NCBI GenBank assembly: GCA_016710985.1
Contig: JADJTX010000024.1
Coordinates: 12,805-76,804 of the forward strand
Length of the DNA stretch: 64,000 nt
From: Ignavibacteria bacterium
Lineage (GTDB): Bacteria > Bacteroidota > Ignavibacteria > Tepidaquicellales > Tepidaquicellaceae
Direction of reading: 5' to 3'
Shown piece by piece: positions 58,028 to 64,000 of the stretch (positions are counted from its first letter, which is position 1; every line of letters starts with the position of its first letter). The notes under the pieces were generated by a model. The model was not told the origin of the DNA and did not search any database. It saw only the letters and a program-made list of their open reading frames with translations. A program made the position numbers and the translations under genes.

Positions 58028-60162
58028 AACTGTCTCCACAAAATACATATCAATCATCCCCTTATTCTTCGCTTCCACTTTACCCCTGTATGTGCAGATA
58101 AATTTATCTTTCGCCAGCTCATAAGTCGTTCCGCTGATGTTTACCTTTCCGGTCTCACCGCTGCTCTCCATTCGCGATGCTATATTCACTGTATTTCCCC
58201 AGATATCATATGCAAATTTTTTAACACCGACTATTCCTGCGACGACGGGTCCGGTATGTATCCCGATCCTTATTTCAAAAATTTCTTTGCCTTCTGATTC
58301 CCTCTTCCTGATATGCTCTCTCATATACTCCTGAATTTCAAGCGCTGCCTTTAATACATCAGCAGCATTAGTCCGGTTGGCAACAGGCAGACCTCCCGCG
58401 CACATATAGCTGTCACCTATGGTTTTTATTTTTTCAATATTATATTTTGAAATGATCTCATCGAATGCTTTGAAACAGGTATCAATTTCCATAACTAATT
58501 CAGCAGGTGTGAGTCTTTCTGAAATTTGTGTGAATCCCTTGAAGTCAGTGAACATTACAGTCACTTCATCAAAATGTTTTGCTTCGGCTGAGCCTTTCGC
58601 CTTAAGCTCTTCTGCAACTTCCTCCGGAAGAATATTCAAAAGAAGTTCATCACTTCTTTCCTTTCCCAGTCTGATCTTATTTCTTTGTTTAAAAAATATT
58701 CCGGCAAAGACCAGTACTGTGGAGAAGCCTCCGATAAAGCTGTTGCGCAGGAGCTTCTGTCTCTGAAGCTCTTTCAATGCAAGCGCATCTTTCTTTTCCT
58801 GTTCGGCTTTTGCAAATGCTTCCTTTTTATCAAAGTCATACTGCATCTCTTTTCGTGTCACCTGTTTCTTTGATTCTTCACCCTGAATATTATCCCTTAT
58901 CTCAATATACTTTTTAAATGCAATCAGTGAATTTTTAAAATCACCCTGTACTTCATTAAGCTCGCTCAGTAATTTCAGATTTTCCTTTTGTTCCTTCTGA
59001 GCATTAATTTCTTCTGATATTTTCAGGCTCTTAAGAATATACTCTTTTGCTTTTAAATATTTTTCAGCAGGATCATAACCCAGCTTTTTCTGTATATCAT
59101 CCGGAGTTTTTTGAAACCATTCACCAAGTTTGTAAATTACGGTAGTTAATACTTCCCTGATACCGATCTCTTCGCAAACCTTCAGAGATCTATGATAATG
59201 TTCAATTGATTCAGCATACAGGGATTGTTCAAAATAAATTTTCCTATGTTAAGATTTACAGTTGCAATTTCCAGTTTATTCCCGATTTCTGAACTAATCT
59301 GAAGATCCTTCTGATAATACTCCAGAGCTTTCGTATTTTCCAACATAGCAGCATAAACACTTCCTATGTTTGAATTACAATAGGCAATTCCGTACCTGCT
59401 ATTTGTTTCAACTGAGATCTCAAGAGCTTTTTCAAAGTATTCAAGAGCTTTTTGATAATCAGATAATTCATAATAAATGTTTCCGATGTTTCCCAGATTG
59501 GCAAGCTCCCAGATCTTGTTTCCTTCTTTTTCATTTATCCTGAGAGCTTTATGAAATTGCTCAAGTGCTTTGGGATAATCACCGGTAAAATAGTATACAC
59601 CACCCAGATTTGATAAAGTGCCCGCCATTTGCAGCAGGTTTCCGATTTTTTCAAACTGCTTTATAGCTTTGTTGTAATACTCCATTGCTGCGGAATAATC
59701 AGATATTGCAAGACCAACATTTCCAATCAGATTAAAAACTCTTGCAATACCGTCAACGTCATTGATCTCCTGAAAAATCTTCAATGATTCTTCAAGATAT
59801 TCTTTGGACCGGGCGTATTCAGATTTATTCCTGAGAATATCACCAAGTTCAAGAAGATTTGCAGCTGTTGCTTTGTCATTCAGGGAAGCTCTGTTAATTG
59901 CCAATGCTTTTTCAATCAGTCTGACAGCTTCATCAAAATTACCAATATGCTTATGTGATGTACCTGTTGCATGGCAGGTTTTTGCGAGAAGAGCTTTATC
60001 GTCAAGTAATTCCGCGAGTACTAATGCCTCTTCAGCTATTTCAATGCTTTTATTTGGGTTTGATTTAGAATAAGCCAGTATGAGATCATTAAGAAGTTCA
60101 AGTCTTACAGTATCCTTTTTCGTGTAAGCTTTAATTTTTTTTTCTAATGTTTCAGTATCCAA
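58019..60162 (-). CDS. TPR-containing class III adenylate cyclase (one frameshift in the reading)
   Basis: One gene of about 714 codons. Residues 1-310 are seven or more tetratricopeptide repeats (LGNIGNIYYELSDYQKALEY-like, every 40 residues). Next come a helical stretch and a single transmembrane helix (GGFSTVLVFAGIFF). The C-terminal cyclase domain has VTVMFTDFKGFT (first metal Asp), KIKTIGDSYM (ATP-selective Lys, second metal Asp), YDIWGNTVNIASRMES (adenine-selective Asp and transition-state Arg). It makes cAMP from ATP in response to whatever the TPRs bind. The frame breaks near 59240 at four A that should be five. Confidence 0.87.
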
Positions 60163-60562
60163 TTTATTAGATTAAAAATTTATAAGATTCGTAAGATTTA
60201 TAAGATTCATTTAGAATTCATGTCGTAGATTTCAGTAGACAAAAGTATGCTAAAAATATTTTGTTCTATTAATTTTTTAAAGGAACATAATAATCTTTAT
60301 AATATTTTTTTTCAAACTACAATGAATTGAACAGATTAAAATGGTTAAAACGGATTAACCTATTTATGGTAAACGAATTTGTTAAAAGGAAAGAATAATC
60401 TGAAGTATATAAAATCTGTCTTAATAATACGATATTAACTTCACTATGTTGTTACGAATTGAAATTAACTATGACGGACTGTGGGAGTTCACACTTTTTT
60501 CGAACTTAAGTTAAAGCTTGAATTTTCTTCGTAAAATAAATTATGTTAGCGTGCAGATGTGC
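60163..60562. other. AT-rich intergenic region
   Basis: Upstream region of the cyclase and downstream region of the serine hydrolase. A short gtaagatttataagattc repeat lies at about 60180-60210. No RNA gene, ORF or clear promoter recognised. Confidence 0.4.
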
Positions 60563-62230
60563 TTATTCGAAAAAGATCTTTCTGAATAAAATGTTATTTG
60601 CTTTTGCATTAACAAAAATAAAACCTGTTATTTTATCTTTTTTATTTCTTTGAAAATAAAGACCGGCAAAATCAGGATCGGAAAAATAATCGTTAAAAAC
60701 TGATGAAATTATTATTGGCTGACCATAGCCTCTTATCATCATTTCAAGATTGTTACTACGGTTGTTGATCTCAAACACTGCATCGAGTTCATCGCTGTAA
60801 TACAGACCTTTAAATTCATTGAGATCAGTATTCCTTGCAGTATCTACCAATTCATATTTAAAAGAATTATCTGATTTGAAAGAAACATCCCTCCCGCGTG
60901 TAAATATCATTTGCCCGTTTAAAGAGCCTCCGTTTTTATTAAAAAGCATACTGCTTCCGGTAATGTTCTCTCCATCACTGAGACGAAACAAATTATCTCC
61001 TTCCGGAACCAGCAAATAGTCATCCGCATAAAGTTTTCCTTCCTTAAAATGAATTTTCCACAACAGGTCGCCGATCCGGTCCCAGTACAATCCCTGAATT
61101 TTTTAAGTTCTTTTCTGTCTTATTGACTGCATGTACGGCGCAATGGGTTTTGACTCATCCGTCTTCTCAGCGGGAAACTGACCGGTGAAGATATGATCAG
61201 CAATCTTTTCACGCAGGTCTGCATAAGGAAAATCTCTGGCATTGCTCAGAGTAATGATGTAAACATTCTTTTCCGGAAAGTAAAGCAGTCCTGATCTGAA
61301 TCCAAGCCTTGCACCATCGTGCCATATATCAGGAATACCTTTGTAGCTGTCATGAAACCACCCGTAACCATATGATAAGATCGGCTTCCCGTTATCATAA
61401 GATCCCTTTGAAAAAAACTTTTGATACAAAACATCTGACCCGATCTTTTTTTCACTGAAGTTATCAGCCCATTTTTTCAGATCATCAGCTGAACAGTAAA
61501 TACTGCTGTGTCCGTAGTCATCATCCGACGGAGAATATTTCCGGACTTCATCTTCTTTTATTGTATTGTACGCCTCGGCTTTATTTAATATTAATTGACT
61601 GTGATCATCGGCAACCTGTGCAGTTTTCATGTCAAGCGGGATAAATATTTGTTCATCACAGTAATCTGAAAATTTTTTACCTGTAACTTTTTCAATAATA
61701 AGACCAAGTGCAAAGTAATTTGTATTTGAATACTGCATCATCGTTCCCGGTGTGAAGTTCACATCCCCCTGCCGTGAAAGAAGATATTTTTCATCTGCAG
61801 CAGAATAAACATCATCATCTTTCCATCCGCACAGCTGAAGCATTGTTATTTGTTCACGCAGACCGCTGGTGTGATACAGAAGATGTTTTATTTTTATTCC
61901 ATTTGTCTTAAAGATCTGATACTCAGGAAGATACTTACTTACATCATCTTCGATGCTTAGTTTATTTTCCTCTTCGAGAAGCAGAATCAGAAACGCAGTG
62001 AATTGTTTTGAAAGTGAGCCAATATTGAAAATGGTATTATCTCTGACAGGAACTAACCTTTCGAGATCAGAGCTACCTGCCATTTTCCGGTAAATGATCT
62101 TACTGTCACTTACAACCATTACAATGAAACCCGGTGTATGTTCATTTATTACAGGTATCCATTCATTGACCTTTCTTCGAGTGAGTCGGTAAATAAAGTA
62201 GTGTGGGAATAGGTAAGTGCATGGCAGCAA
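60563..62230 (-). CDS. Beta-lactamase-fold serine hydrolase with C-terminal domain (frameshifts in the reading)
   Basis: Class C beta-lactamase/DD-peptidase-like hydrolase. SLSKQFTAF carries the SxxK nucleophile (near residue 73), YSNTNYFALG the Y-x-N motif, and WHDGARLGF a late motif in the place of KTG. After about 375 residues a shift near 61100 leads into a 165-residue C-terminal beta domain (DRIGDLLWKIHFKEGKLY in parts: LLWKIHFKEG; NNLEMMIRGYG) common in such proteins. Upstream of the open frame, another frame encodes a signal-like KLLSIIFVYLILCCHALTYS, so a further shift near 62185 hides the true start. Probably periplasmic. Substrate unknown. Confidence 0.78.
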
Positions 62231-62402
62231 AGAATAAGGTAAACAAAAATTATGCTGAGTAATTTTTCCGTAATGTTAATGAATTGAATACGTTATTTGT
62301 CAGGAAAAGTAACAATTAACAGGCAAACAAAACATCTCACAAATGTATGGGTAAATATAATTTCCATAATCACGCATTTTTTTAAGCGGCGTCCGAATTA
62401 AT

Positions 62403-62689
62403 GAACATGAATGAAATCCGATGCCGGAGGCATCGAACGTTGTTTGGATGCAATTTAATGCGGAACATAATTTAGTGTTGCAACAATCCCGAAGATTTAA
62501 TGTTCGACTGCTCCCGAGTCGGATCTCCCTGATATTCGACTTCTATAAACGTTTGATGCCTCCGGCATCCGTTACGATATTATAACGTGAGAAATAAATT
62601 CGTGCTCACAATCCCGAAGGGATTGAATATTTATAGAAATCGAACATGAATGAAATCCGATGCCGTAGGCATCGAACGTTGTTTGGATG
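62403..62689. repeat. gatgccggaggcatc repeat block
   Basis: A 48-bp unit occurs at 62403-62450 and 62642-62689 with one mismatch. An inverted partial copy (gatgcctccggcatc core) lies at about 62546-62572. Palindromic aatcccgaagggatt at about 62610-62625 sits between. The whole gap 62231-62733 has no gene. Confidence 0.85.
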
Positions 62690-62733
62690 ATTGGTTAAGC
62701 TGCATTCTGAACGAACGGGCTGATGGTTTTCAG

Positions 62734-62994
62734 CTATTCTTTCTTTTGTGCGCTCTCTTCTTCAATATCAAAATCATCCTGAAGCCCAAGCCAGAATTTA
62801 GCGCTGTTACCAAAATATCCGGAAAGTCTCAAAGCCTTATCAGCAGTAATACGTCTGTCACCGCTTAAAATTTTTGAGATTCGTGATTGCGGAATACCAA
62901 TATCTAAGGAAAGTTTGTATGCGCTGATCTCTAATGGTATTAGAAATTCTTCTGAGAGAATTACACCCGGATGTATATTTTTTAATTTTGTCAT
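62734..62994 (-). CDS. HigA-family antitoxin, orphan
   Basis: An 86-residue XRE-type helix-turn-helix protein of the HigA addiction-module family. HPGVILSEEFLIPLEISAYKLSLDIGIPQSRISKILSGDRRITADKALRLSGYFG shows the full motif (parts: HPGVILSEEF, SRISKILSGDRRITADKALRL), followed by WLGLQDDFD. HigB normally lies just upstream. Upstream here is the end of a hydrolase gene 56 bp away, and no RelE-like frame is present either side. Confidence 0.87.
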   Translation of the reverse strand: MTKLKNIHPGVILSEEFLIPLEISAYKLSLDIGIPQSRISKILSGDRRITADKALRLSGYFGNSAKFWLGLQDDFDIEEESAQKKE

Positions 62995-63050
62995 TTCCGT
63001 ATTATTAGATTTATTCTGTAAATAATCTTAACATTTAAATTTCAGCAACC

Positions 63051-64000
63051 TCATTTCTCTGTCAGAAACTTTCTCATCTCTCTCGCGACGTCTGCTTCTC
63101 TGTTAATATAAGCATAATGATAAAATTGCGGATATTCGATGACGCGCGAATTCTTTATCTCTGTACGGATGCGGTTCAGCTGCTTTGCTCTCCAGTCAAA
63201 TAATATTACCCATGTGCTGTCATATTCAGCTTTCTTTTCGCTGTCCAGATACCAGTAGTAGGGAAGACGCGTATCCATTGTCCATGTCTCAAATATTCCC
63301 AGTACCGGAGCAGTGATGAGGCGTAGTCAGTCATCACCGAACTCGCAACGATCTTTGAAGTCACTCCAGGAGGTGAAATAGTACCTGTTACTTTACCTTC
63401 AGCGTCCATAGTGTAAGTATCGCAATAGGCAGCATTGGGTTCACGGAATCCGGCATACCTGACATTTGCAGCAATGAAAAGATCGAGTGAGGCAACATCA
63501 GCATCTGTGAAATCAGGTCCCGGAGGCTGCTTCAGAAATTTGTGTTCACCGTAATCCAGGCCGTCTATATAAACAAGTTTGTTTATACGATCCTGATAGT
63601 GAGGCCGAGATAGCTGAGTTCACCGCAGGCGATCGAATGTCCGGCGAATGAAGCCTTGGAAATATTCAGCTGATCAAGAATGCTGATATAATCCCGGACC
63701 CTGATCTCTTCACTGTATCCGTCTTCCGGCTTGCTTGATTTCCCAAAACCCCTTCGTGTTATGCCGATCACGTGATAAAGATCCGTGAACTGATACGCAA
63801 AATTATCAAACACGTGTGCATTATCACCCAGACCTGTCAGAAGCACAAGGTATTCTCCTGTTCCGCCCCAGTCAAGAACTTCAAGAGTGACGCCGGGTTC
63901 GGTAGTGATAAACTGAACTTTGTGATCTGAAAGATCATAGCAGGTATTAACAGGACCGTCTCCGGTGACTTTTGAATTATGTGCTAATGCATTATTGAAA
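63051..64000 (-). CDS. Alpha/beta hydrolase, 5' end beyond the window (frameshifts in the reading)
   Basis: Pieces in two or three frames make one hydrolase: LEVLDWGGTGEYLVLLTGLG at about 63890-63830 (oxyanion-hole strand), RRGFGKSS, SFAGHSIACGEL with the nucleophile Ser (near 63635), a middle part (DFTDADVASLDLFIAANV), and the last 75 codons ending MRKFLTEK at 63051. The catalytic His is likely in the YHYAYINREADVAREM region. Shifts are near 63600 and 63310. The upstream part begins outside the window. Substrate unknown. Confidence 0.75.

Noticed and set aside
62734..63278. HigBA pair with the 75-codon frame at 63051-63278 as the toxin
   Set aside because: That frame is the C-terminal end of the alpha/beta hydrolase and has no RelE-like features.

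Overview
The window is AT-rich chromosomal DNA from a member of the Ignavibacteria/Chlorobi-Bacteroidetes side of the FCB group. Six genes or gene remnants carry the C-terminal sorting domain of type IX secretion (T9SS) cargo, five of them with a recognisable NYPNPFNP-type motif. There is a PorV/PorQ-like outer-membrane protein, long Bacteroidetes-style IspG and IspH, and a rhomboid protease with an FCB-type tail. No phage, plasmid, CRISPR or rRNA genes were seen. The only RNA gene is tRNA-Leu(UAA).

Layout: (1) 0-8.4 kb: the start of a radical SAM gene, a large transketolase-like enzyme, and six co-directional envelope genes (three lipoproteins, a PorV-like porin, two beta-barrels). (2) 8.6-21.6 kb: a belt of broken genes. 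It holds carbonic anhydrase, OsmC, two near-complete M3 oligoendopeptidases and the stub of a third, a copper-import locus with an OprC-like TonB receptor, and a BNR-type T9SS protein. An intact IS4-family element sits among the peptidase copies. (3) 21.8-34.9 kb: a 21-bp repeat array, typA, tRNA-Leu, a T9SS protein, a secreted phospholipase-D-like protein, a SirB1-like protein, an MFS carrier, nusB, trmO, dnaG, a TolB-like lipoprotein and a second 21-bp array. (4) 35.4-42.1 kb: kup, a CDP-alcohol phosphatidyltransferase with a nucleotidyltransferase, rhomboid and ispG. (5) 42.2-48.7 kb: four T9SS surface proteins. (6) 48.9-64 kb: a deoxyhypusine-synthase homologue, a Phd/RelE-type toxin-antitoxin pair, ispH coupled to a nucleotidyltransferase pair, glutaryl-CoA dehydrogenase, hflX, a TPR-adenylate cyclase, a serine hydrolase, an orphan HigA and an alpha/beta hydrolase.

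Two themes cut across the window. First, many reading frames are broken by single-base indels, including indispensable genes (dnaG, ispH) and typA. In those the indel is mostly in a homopolymer, which points to consensus errors. The 8.6-21.6 kb belt is far worse and may be truly decaying or poorly covered. I annotate each such case as one gene over its full span. Second, intergenic space is full of structured repeats: 7-bp tandem arrays abutting stop codons, two 21-bp minisatellites and several dispersed hairpins. These and the copper locus are the most interesting signals.
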